Of a stretch of 17,787 nucleotides of DNA, positions 1 to 9,067 are shown one piece after another (the stretch's first letter is position 1; each line of letters starts with the position of its first letter). A program made the position numbers and the translations under genes. Below the pieces are notes generated by a model, which searched no databases, had not been told where the DNA came from, and worked only from the letters and a program-made list of their open reading frames with translations. This DNA comes from Glomus cerebriforme. Taxonomy: Eukaryota > Glomeromycota > Glomeromycetes > Glomerales > Glomeraceae. Location: NCBI GenBank assembly GCA_003550305.1, contig QKYT01000008.1, positions 131,911 to 149,697 of the forward strand, given 5' to 3'.

Positions 1-1
1 A

Positions 2-139
2 TCTAAACAGGAGTTAATTGCGGCAATACAAGAGGAGTGGCGAAAAATTACTATTGAGACATGTCATCACTTAATTTTAAGTATGTCTAATCGGGTTAAA
101 GCAGTAATTAAGGCCAAAGGTGGTCATACTAAATATTNA
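2..139 (+). pseudogene. Tc1/mariner transposase, C-terminal end (partial, cut by window edge)
   Basis: About 45 codons are open from position 2. They end in TNA at 137-139, probably a TAA or TGA stop with an ambiguous middle base. The residues read as the typical last helix of a Tc1/mariner DDE transposase: an IQEEW-K-I segment, then SMSNRVKAVIKAKGG and a final HTKY. Family members end in nearly the same way, so the assignment is strong although the DDE catalytic residues lie outside the window. Ambiguous bases at 138, 161 and 171 suggest low-quality or collapsed repeat assembly here. Whether the whole element is intact cannot be told. I could not define the 3' terminal inverted repeat, because its partner lies upstream of the window. 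Confidence 0.88.
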
Positions 140-920
140 TTTTTTCGTGATAATATTTTTNATATAATTANTTTATATTTTATATTTTAATATAATAAAA
201 TTTATTTGCCAATTAATAAGTACAAAAAAAATTTTTACATGTGCACAAAATTATGAATTTTACATTATAAATTTATAAATAAAAAAAAATCCAGTAATTT
301 ATTGTAGACCTGTGTATTATATCAGTCATAATTCAAAAAAATCTATTTTGCAAGAAAGTATACTACTGAGATAGCATAAGCTTTAACCCTACCTTCAAAT
401 AATCCTGATTTTACATAAATAAAATAATACTTAGTACTGCTTTATATAAGAATATAAAAGTACTATTCTGATAATAAGTTTATTCTATTGAATTTTTAGT
501 ACTTTCATTAATGGCAAGGAATTATTTAGTGATACAATTCATAAGTGTTGCATATGAACAAGATAAGTTTATTATATAACAGTTGGTAAAAAAATAATTT
601 AATATTACAAATAATTTATTATTTTAATTGATTAATTTATTAATTTTTGTGTTTATCCTTTTTTTTTATTTTAAAATTAGCCTTTTCTGTTGATGAAAAT
701 ACAATTATGAAAACTCAAAATTGACTGCAACCAGAAACTGCAAGGACATCATTATATACTAAAAGTTGGATAAATAATAATGTTAAAGAAAAAAATATGG
801 TAATTAAGATTTTAATAAATAAATAAATGGTATAATAAAATTTTGCAAAAAAATATATTCTTGTTATTATTAAGCTTGAAATTTTAATTTTCATATAACA
901 AAATTTATAAATAATTTAGT

Positions 921-1045
921 CTAAGGATCAGGTTTAGGACTGGACTTAATAAGATTCAAGTTCTAGGACTTACTCTCTTAGGACCTGATCTGCAGATCTG
1001 TTCAATAGGACTTATAGGTCTCAGGACCAAGATCAGATCAGGATC
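921..1045. repeat. Degenerate AGGAC / GATC-rich short repeat
   Basis: The hexamer-like unit (T/C)AGGAC recurs five times in about 90 bases, starting near 935, 964, 979, 1006 and 1022. It is mixed with many GATC(A/T)G words and a 12-bp perfect palindrome, GATCTGCAGATC, at about 987-998. The patch is clearly richer in G+C than its surroundings. It looks like a decayed low-copy tandem or dispersed repeat. No known repeat family is recognised. Confidence 0.5.
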
Positions 1046-1176
1046 AACTTAACCATTCCTACCAAAGGATGTCTTTTTTCAAGAATTGATTCACAAAAAT
1101 ACCAAGGATCATAAGGCATTAGTAGTAGATCTCTTGTTTTTGTTGACCAATCTACACACTCTTTATAAATGCACAT
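1033..1176 (-). pseudogene. Short unidentified reading frame, possible gene remnant
   Basis: A minus-strand frame of 47 codons plus stop starts at ATG 1176-1174 and stays open upstream to about 1250. Its composition looks coding rather than random: it includes KECVDWSTKTRD and MPYDPWYFCESILEKRHPL, with Trp, Cys and Pro that AT-rich noise seldom gives. It ends inside the AGGAC/GATC repeat. No family is recognised. It could be the last exon or a relic of a larger gene, or a fragment carried by a repeat. Low confidence. Confidence 0.25.
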
Positions 1177-1424
1177 ATTTATGGGAGATGCATTTATAGA
1201 AAGTTGACTATTGTATATTTTTAATATTTGTATAAAAAAAAATAAATTTTATATTAACTTGCTTTAATTTATGAAATGATCATAAAAATCAGCTAAAATT
1301 AAATTAGTAAATCTATGACATCTGATTTTATATCACCATGTGATAAGTTCGATGTGATTAAATATAAATTGAATATAATAAGTTACTATATTTCTTTAAT
1401 TTGAGACCTCAGGTTATATGAAAT

Positions 1425-2013
1425 ATGAGTGAAGATTTAAAGGATATCGCGAGAGAAGTTCACGAGATATTATATTCAAAGAGAAAGAATGCACAACAGA
1501 ACATAGTTAGAACATATTATGACACCAGTGCTGGTGAGTAAATAATAGACTTGTATAAGTATAACATTTTCTCGCGTTTTTCTCAACAATTTTTTTGTAG
1601 TTTTTGAGGAACCAATCATTTTTGTAAGAGGACAGGACGAAATAATCCGGCAATTTCTTTTTATGGCCACTATATTCATCTCCATTACTGCAGAAATATA
1701 TTCAATAACTGATTCAATGGTAGCTGGAAATCACCATATCGTTAGTATTGATGCCCTCATTAAATATCGTCTTCCTTTAAAACCAATAATATTTCGTCAA
1801 GAAATTGAATTAAGAACAATTACGAAATTGGAATTTGATGAACAAAATAAGATTGTTAAACATGAAGATATTTGGAGTATAAAGGATTTAGTGGAAACTT
1901 TGCCATGTGTGGGATGGGTTTATTCTTATTTCGGAAGAAAGTCTGTGGGACTTTTTACAAATCAGCTTGTAGATTGGGTACAAAATGGTATTAGAAATTT
2001 TATTGAGTATTAA
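1425..2013 (+). CDS. SnoaL/NTF2-like fold protein, two exons
   Basis: Exon 1 is 1425-1533 and exon 2 is 1601-2013, separated by a 67-bp intron with donor GTGAGT and acceptor TTGTAG. Together they encode 173 residues. The ATG at 1425 is chosen because the ATG at 1418 meets a stop after four codons. The N-terminal helix leads into a TYYD..AVFEEP segment, the usual first turn of SnoaL/NTF2-like proteins, where the conserved Asp/Glu-Pro line a cavity. It is followed by R-G-x-(D/E)-x-I and a C-terminal beta-sheet region containing ITKLEFDEQNKIVKHEDIW, typical of small uncharacterised fungal and plant SnoaL-like proteins. No signal peptide or transmembrane segment is seen. Substrate and function are unknown: the fold occurs in isomerases, cyclases and binding proteins alike. 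The stop lies 42 bases from the convergent ITPA stop. Confidence 0.78.
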
Positions 2014-2055
2014 TGTTTGAATTGTGTTAAAATTATTGTATCATTTATTTTTTAA

Positions 2056-2987
2056 TTAAGTATTTTGAAAAGCAAGAAATTCTTTCAATTTTCCTAACGC
2101 TTTATATCTATGAGATATTGTATTTTTGGTACTTTTTGGCATTTCATCATATGTTTGATCAAATCCATCCGGTTGAAAAATAGGATCCCATCCAAAATTT
2201 TTGGGTCCACGCGCTGGCACAATTTTACCCTAATATATTAAATAATGGATTAATATTATTCCTAATTATTCTGAATTCTGAAAATGTCTAAAACTCACAT
2301 CAGTACGACCTTCGAATAATACCGGCTCCGCATCAGGTCCTGAAGAATACGCAAATGTGCATAAAGCATATGCAGATTTATCTTCGAATCCTTCTAACAT
2401 TTTGTTTAAACCATCGTGTCCCAATTTATCCAAGAACCATTTTCTATTTTAATAAATGAATTCATATAAGAATTTAAGATTATGAATGGGTTAAATTATT
2501 GTAACAAAGACATACATGTATGGGCCAGGTAAACCTTCCAACGCATTGAAACAAAGACACGTATCTTCTGTTATTACAGGTCTATTCAACTATGTATGAA
2601 AAAATGATAATCATATATATATATATAAGAAACTTATATAGAGTAAATTGACATTTAACATACTGCAACCGAAGCTTTACGGCATTTATCAGCTGAAATT
2701 TCTTGAGGGGTTCCTTGAATTTCTGTTACTATTTCAAGGGAACAAATAATTTCGTGCCAGTAAATGAACAAACTTTTTCATAGATAGTACAAATACAGAC
2801 AAACAGTACATACAGTCAAGTTTATGATTTATTAGATTTACACTCGAGCCTAGGATAGCTTGAACTTCTTCAAGTTTCTTTTTATTACCTGTGACAAAAA
2901 CTAAAAAAAAAACAACGAAAAGTTACTCTGTATTTAATATGGGAATAATTTTTGTATTTTACCTAATTCTAAATCTTTTGTGGCCAT
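2056..2987 (-). CDS. ITPA: Inosine triphosphate pyrophosphatase (HAM1/ITPA family), six exons
   Basis: Exons on the minus strand are 2987-2963, 2900-2814, 2728-2664, 2589-2516, 2443-2299 and 2229-2056, all with GT..AG introns. They give 189 residues, close to the roughly 194 of the human enzyme. The protein hydrolyses ITP, dITP and XTP to the monophosphate and pyrophosphate, cleansing the nucleotide pool in the cytosol. Diagnostic segments appear in order: [17 protein letters not shown] (phosphate-binding N terminus), [21 protein letters not shown] (catalytic Asp and substrate cleft), [19 protein letters not shown] and the SHRYKAL base-recognition helix. All the usual key residues seem present, so it should be active. 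It lies 127 bases downstream of the MCMDC2-like gene on the same strand and is convergent with the SnoaL-like gene. Confidence 0.97.
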
Positions 2988-3032
2988 AGCGAAAACGAAA
3001 TAAAAAAAAATAAAAGTTGATAATCTCTAACC

Positions 3033-3040
3033 TCACGTGA
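3033..3040. promoter_or_regulatory. E-box palindrome TCACGTGA upstream of ITPA
   Basis: A perfect 8-bp palindrome with the CACGTG core lies about 46 bases upstream of the ITPA start codon. It sits inside the short gap after the MCMDC2-like stop. CACGTG is the binding core of fungal bHLH factors of the Cbf1/Pho4 type. One such site can occur by chance, but in DNA this AT-rich its position makes it a reasonable promoter element for ITPA. Factor and effect are not known. Confidence 0.4.
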
Positions 3041-3084
3041 CTTGCTTTTTATTATTGCTACTGTATAGTTACACGCTTAACAAA

Positions 3085-3092
3085 TATATATA
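3085..3092 (-). promoter_or_regulatory. TATA-like element for ITPA
   Basis: TATATATA lies about 100 bases upstream of the ITPA ATG and 23 bases past the MCMDC2-like stop codon. Position fits a core promoter, but such strings are frequent in this AT-rich DNA. Confidence 0.25.
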
Positions 3093-3114
3093 ACATTTTC
3101 AATTCTAATTGATC

Positions 3115-6100
3115 TCATGATACTTCGTCTATTTCCATCGTTCCATCATCTGTACAACCATCATCAAATGAATGTAAAATGCGTACTAAATTTTGATACA
3201 TTTTTGCCATTTTATCATCATCTGTTTTTGATATATTTTGTACTAATGTACGAAACATTATCTCCTCGTCTTCAACAAGATTTAGTTCATTTAACTTTAA
3301 AAAGATAAAAAGAATCAATATTTTCCTTCAATTATAGTATTTTTGATGTCTAATTTTACTACATACCTCTTGATTGGATTGATCCATACTACCATGGTCA
3401 GGGAACATAGATTCAAAGATTGTTTTTTTGTTTGTATATAATTTATGAATATTCTCTTGATCATCTGACAAGGGAACAAATCCAAGTACAGAAGCTGATG
3501 AACCATATTTTGCCACTAAAGTTTCTTCAATCACTAATATACTAACTAATGCATCATCTATACTTCCAACACTACGTAGACACAACTTTAAGTACCATTT
3601 AATATATAAGAAATAAATTTAAATGAGTGAATAATATTAATGATCATATACTGTATATGTATTGATGTACTGATTACTGAATATTACCTTGGCGTGACAG
3701 CTCGCTATTCGTAACAATGACTATTTATAAATAAATAAAAATTTAAAAAATTGAAGGTTATTCATGAAATTGGTTCCTCAATAAATACCTCAAGTAAAGC
3801 CGTTGAAGACGCGAATCCTTGACTTGCTCCTTTGAGTTTACGACATACTAAGAAATATTTACGTAAAATATCTTTACATTCCGTTGATAACCTAGTTAAA
3901 ATCAAAATATATTATTAAATTACGTGAAATTCAATTGATGCACAATAAATTAAATACTGCTCACTTGACTTCGGTGCTGCTAGCTACTGCAATGAACTAT
4001 ATAAGGGAAATTAAGAAAGCTCTTCATATCACATTATTTATTTGAGTTTGTTATATAATATTATTGTTCATACAAACCTGCTTAAATTCTTCAAAGGTCA
4101 ATACAGCCAATTTTTCTTTATGATTCTTTTCTTCTAATCTTACAGTGGCTTGTTCAAGCAAGTGATCCACAATAAGTCCATTTGTTACCGAATCAATCGA
4201 CTCATTGAGGTGGACAACAAGGTCAAATGTGCTGTAATATGTCAAAAGAATTTTAAAAAATTTCTAAACTATCATTAAAGCTATCTCTCACTTACTCAAT
4301 TATTGGTTTAACAGCATCGTTGCATATTTTCTAAAGTAAAAATTATAAATAATAAATATTTTACATTGTGAAACTAAATTCCTAATTTCTAACTTACGTC
4401 AATTCCTTTTGAAGATCCTACTTTGTTACTGTTCATTCCTTTGTCAGAAGATTGCTTTGCGACAGACCATCCCCAACAGTTAGTATTCAAGTTGATTCCA
4501 ACTCGATGATGACGATTCTGTACCGATAACTTTGAGCTTTTGCTCATAACTAAAGTACAACCACAAAGTAAAATAATAAGATAAAGAAAGAATAATCAAA
4601 TGTAGTCTAGATTAAGTCTACAACCTAGTCTTAATGACCCAACGTCTTTTTTACTCAAAGTGTCCAAATTAACTAAAAGAATACCATCTCTTGACCTTGC
4701 AAGAATTGTGGCTAAGAGGAAAACAAAATTTTAATAGCAATAAATTAAAGAGAAAAAATCAAATGCGATATCTCATACATTCAATGAAAGTTTCTTTTCC
4801 CATATTCTGACCATCTTGTACGATATAAAGAGGTTGTTTCTTTTTATCAATACCATGAGTCCATTCCTCATGCCTAAATCAAAAAATATTTGCGTTAAAT
4901 TTGCAAGTAGTAACATAAGCACAAGTATTCTAGACAATTGATGAACCTTTTTAATTCTGATACTCGTCTAATAATTCGTGGAACGATAGGGTTATATCCA
5001 TCACTCAAAATCATGAAATGGACGCTGGGTAAAATTTCTTGTTTCTTTGACTGTTGTTCAGAAAGCGCGACTAGGCTATAAAACGTAACCAGGAATGTAA
5101 AATTTTGCAAGAATTGGATATAATGTAATTGCATTTATTCTCAACCTTAATAACATAAATAACTTGATTTTTCTATATGTAGGCCGAGGTGCGATGTCAT
5201 CTAATTAAATAATTTGTCAGTTTCTGTATAGGTGATGCAAATAATTGAGAACTTGATTACCACAAAATATGTCTACAAGTCGTTGAGTGAACGCCCATGC
5301 TGATAGATTTGCTAGTATTGGATAAATATAATTATATAATCATTATTTATAAAGTTTAATATTTTAAAAATTCTGTATGTTTTACCCTTTTGAAGACTAA
5401 CTATAACATCTGGCAAAATGTATGAATGATGATGTTCTTCGTTAAGCGAAAACCTCTCGGTATGTCTCGCTTCATTCTATAATGCATGCGTAAATTAAAA
5501 GTAAACATTCGATCATAATAAATTTCGAGATTTATTATAAAAATTACCGAAGTTATGTATTTAATATTATTAACCTAATAATAATTGTGAATTATAATTA
5601 GCCTTTGTTTAAGAGAATTAAAGACCTGGAAATTTTTTACCTCAATGTGTAAACCATTATCATACCAAGACCTAGTGCAATATTTTCCATCTTTTTAAAT
5701 AGATAAAAGTCAGAAAGAAAATAATGTGTTTCATTTAAAAAAAATAAACATGCTTTACCATCTAATGTAGGAAAATGTCTTCCAACAAGTCCAATAACTT
5801 CAATAATTTGACCAATTTCAATCTTGCTCGTCAACTCATCTGATTAATAATTTGTTTTTAAGTTGACCCATTTTTATACGATAAAATAATATACTCAAAT
5901 CTTTGTCTCACCCTCGACAAATGCATGTATTGTATTAGTGAAAGATCCGTCATTTTCTTCTTCATCCACACATGACAAACGAATATGTTGACGAACTTAA
6001 GTTGAATTAATAATTTAAATAGATAAATAAAATAAAGTCAACCCACCATAATTTACACACCTGTATAAACTCTATCAACCACCATTTCTTTCATCTCTTG

Positions 6101-8059
6101 TTCACAATGACTACAATATAAATCAATATCATGTAATGACGCACTATTGAATTCAAAAAGCTTTAGTCGAATAAAAAAAAAAAGCTATTCGAAGTTGACG
6201 AAATAACAATTCTCAAAAATACCTGGTGCTTGTATTTAAGTATTCCTTATCTTCAGTACGTTTAATTACGCGATTTGTTCGAGCGTTAAGAATTATGTGA
6301 AGGTAATTCTTGTTACGACATTCAGGATTATCGCAACTAAAAGTACGACTGAATCTGAAGTAATTTAACCGCGATATAATGATTGATATAATGATTGGTT
6401 GGAGAATAATTCAAGGTATTAATATTTATCATGCGTCTTTTGCACTTACATCACGAACGTTGGCATCCATACACATTCTACAATTCCTCTTGTGATAGCA
6501 AATAATGGATCCTTACTGTGACGCGTTTTATGAAATGCCGTTAAATATTTATCCATTTGATATCTTATAAAAAAATAATCGGAAATTTAAATAAATTGGT
6601 TTAAGCAATTATTTAAGTAAATATTATAAGGTAATACTTGTCTGGAAGGTCTTCTAACCGAATTTTACTTCGAACTTGTTCGGCCATAAGAATTTCATCG
6701 GGACCAAATGTCGATTGTAGAATAAAAAGACAAGCCTCAGTGAAGTCCTCGTCTAAATGTGTCACGACAAAGTTATCAAGAAGACGATCTCCAAGAATTG
6801 CTAAAAAATACGGAAAATTTAAAAAATATAATTAAAATATTCAAATCAGCATATATTGTGAATATTCTTACGATCAAATTCCAATAAAATTACTGGATCG
6901 ATCCGTAAGGAAATGTCGTATCGATTAATATTGGATTTCAACTAAATAATATAATTTATTAATTTATAAATAAATTCCTGATTAAATATAAGTTCGGATG
7001 GATTATGATTAAAATCAACATACTTGAGATTTGACAGTTTGAGAACGTGCTTTGGCTTCATGAATAGCATTCATATGATATCTTCTCAAATCTATAACAA
7101 TCGAAGTCTGTAAACACAGTTACGCGATATCATTATTTCATTAACTTTGGTTTAACGTACAAAGCATAATTTGCTCTAATTTATCCATATATTCTGGCTC
7201 ATTGGTTAACAAATGTCTATCAACTGGATGGACTTTAGAGGTTTTATCCACCTGTAAAATATATTTTTCATTAATAAAAATCTTTTAGGTTATATAATAC
7301 GTGAATATTACATTATCATGTCTTTCGCTTCGTTTTCTTTTGTTAACATTACTATTATTCAATTGTTGTAAAGAATACTGTTCTTTAAATTCTCTTAATC
7401 TTTTACTCTTTTCATTCTCTTGAGTTGAACTGGTAGGATATGCCGCTGGTGTGATTTCTTTGTTAATCTCATCCACTTCGATCTGTGTTACATTAGCTTC
7501 TTGAACTGATTGATTCGAATTAATATCTGGGGTTTCTGTTGTATTTAATAATGTATGATTGCGCTGTATATTTAATCGACGCGTGGAAAATGTTTGTAAA
7601 GGAGAATTTTGTATTAAATTATCGCGTTCCTTTCGGTTATCAAAGACACAAGATATCGTATCGTCTGATGATCTATTGGAAGATGATTTTGATGAATCTG
7701 GAGTCCGCGGGAATATATTACTAGAAATTCCGCTTGTAGGTTTAATGGGTGTATTAACATTTATCAACAAATTAACTTCCGTCTGATCGTTTTGTTTCTT
7801 ATATGTGAACATGTTCGCTCATAAGTAGACTATCATATTATGTAAAAAAAAAAGAAAGAAAGAAAAAATAACGAATAACGCGCAAATTGAATAGAAATTA
7901 ATATTTGCTTACAATATATGGTTTTGCTTGTGTAATATCAGAATTTCTAGTTTTAGGCTTTTTATACATAAATCTCTCCCTCAAAGAAAGTATACTTTGA
8001 TTCGCTCTACTTTGTTGTGAATTATCATTATGGGGTGTTGTAGAAGAATATCGTTGCAT
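3115..8059 (-). CDS. MCMDC2: MCM domain-containing protein 2 (MCMDC2) homologue, 26 exons
   Basis: I reconstructed 26 exons with GT..AG introns in consistent phase: 8059-7913, 7797-7312, 7251-7161, 7091-7024, 6941-6872, 6800-6638, 6563-6450, 6354-6223, 6143-6061, 5995-5912, 5839-5759, 5690-5641, 5476-5386, 5311-5261, 5200-5146, 5075-4947, 4873-4779, 4711-4625, 4549-4398, 4330-4296, 4231-4078, 3996-3965, 3891-3789, 3720-3688, 3585-3367, 3294-3115. The product is 994 residues; human MCMDC2 is 681. Residues 1-211 are a Ser/Asn/Thr-rich, probably disordered extension. The MCM N-terminal fold follows, with a zinc site (C387, C392, C434, C437). The AAA-like half has no Walker A, and only ILLVNLDTL at 674-682 remains where MCMs have the Walker B LIDEFDKM, as expected in this family. 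C-terminal helices match human around LRKYFLVCRKL and VIEETLVAKYG. Animal MCMDC2 and insect MEI-217/218 promote meiotic recombination; that role here is inferred. Exon 4 uses the TTATAG acceptor because the TTACAG acceptor upstream breaks the frame. Confidence 0.92.
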
Positions 8060-8205
8060 TATTATTTATATCAGTAAAAAGAAGATAAATGAGGATGAAA
8101 AAATCGCGTTATTCAAATTAAATATTGGGGTGACACATTGAAAATCAATCAGAATGAGATCGTCTGAATTTGTTTCTTAATCAGGATACCTCCCTCACTA
8201 GCAAT

Positions 8206-8275
8206 TATCGTTCTTATACGTGTACGACATACTTAACTATATAAGAAAATAGCACCTGATCGTATAAGAACGATA
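8206..8275. repeat. 15-bp perfect inverted repeat upstream of the MCMDC2-like gene
   Basis: TATCGTTCTTATACG at 8206-8220 is exactly inverted at 8261-8275, with a 40-base spacer. Outward, both arms carry a similar GCAA(n) flank, so the imperfect match extends to about 22 bases. The spacer contains an AT-rich ACTATATAAG string. The dyad lies about 150-215 bases upstream of the start codon at 8059. It may be a promoter dyad, the ends of a tiny MITE-like insert, or a hairpin. No family is recognised. Confidence 0.6.
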
Positions 8276-8672
8276 CATTTGCCCCTCGCAACGTTAAAAA
8301 AATAACCATGAAAACTTTGCAAGTAAGTCAAATTTTCAAAGCTTAGTATCAAAATATATGAGTAATAGAGAAACTAACTCTCCAAACAGTATCTGTTACG
8401 ACTTTTCATTAGCATTATTTATATATAACGAGAAAATTTTTTTTAAATATCACCGCTTGTGCAAAGTTTCATTCCATTTTTAATTTGCCCGAAATTCCAC
8501 CCTAATGCTAGTGCGATGACAATCACCTGCGATGACATTTATTGTTTTAAATAGATAACAATTTCAATCTAACTTAAAATTCATCTGATTAAATAAATTT
8601 ATTTTTCGGATCATGTGCACAGATCATGTGTAACCCGGCGAAATTTGTCCGGCTACCATTTTGCATGTGTGA

Positions 8673-9067
8673 CAGGTTTGTGGCGCAGCTACCCGATGTG
8701 GCGCAACAAACCATCATAAAAAGAAAATTGTTTATATTAACATATAGCCTTTAAAAGTTACTAAATATACCTAATTTCGGCTGCTCTGTAAGTTTACTTA
8801 GAGTGTTAAAAGCAGTTTTAAATATCATTATTGACTTCTTGACAAAAATTTTATTTTCGTCAAATCCATTTTTGGAAATGATCGGCAAAGAAGTAAAATC
8901 AATCATTTATATGTAAAGTCAAAAATGGCATTTTAAACCTCCTTCCAAAGCATAAGTAAACTTGCAGAGCAGCCGAAATTACATCTACAGTAAAAACTTA
9001 AAAGCTTTATTACAAAGAAAAAAATTGTTATGTATTTTTTTTGAAAAATTACTGTGCCACAAACCTG
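8673..9067. repeat. Diverged inverted duplication containing a Cys-rich coding-like fragment
   Basis: Two arms face each other. The inner arms, 8773-8800 and 8953-8980, are 28 bases long with one mismatch. The outer arms, 8673-8688 and 9052-9067, are 16 bases with one mismatch. The intervening segments (84 and 71 bases) are similar but diverged. Read inward, both copies encode QVCG at the outer end and NFGCS(A/V)SLL at the inner end. On the minus strand the right copy is open from ATG 9118, with NGSTSEICQVCG near its start. This suggests that a fragment of a Cys-rich protein gene, possibly with an intron between the conserved parts, was duplicated head to head and decayed. Alternatively it is a foldback or MITE-like element. 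Confidence 0.6.

Larger units (their letters stand above)
140..1424. other. AT-rich intergenic region
   Basis: There is no convincing gene in this stretch. It begins with the sequence just 3' of the Tc1 transposase, which should include the element's end, and continues as A/T-dominated DNA with many short homopolymers. Two local exceptions are listed separately: a degenerate AGGAC/GATC repeat (about 921-1045) and a short minus-strand reading frame (1033-1176). The last roughly 200 bases should contain the promoter of the gene starting at 1425. AT-rich TATA-like strings are too common here to single one out. Confidence 0.7.

Noticed and set aside
7092..7113. Alternative acceptor (TTTACAG) for exon 4 of the MCMDC2-like gene
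   Set aside because: It adds 20 bases and gives an in-frame TGA after the phase-1 donor. The TTATAG acceptor keeps the frame and restores the conserved LYLRRYH segment.
7539..7786. Two overlapping plus-strand frames
   Set aside because: Both are antisense to exon 2 of the MCMDC2-like gene, whose frame is supported by splice phase on both sides.
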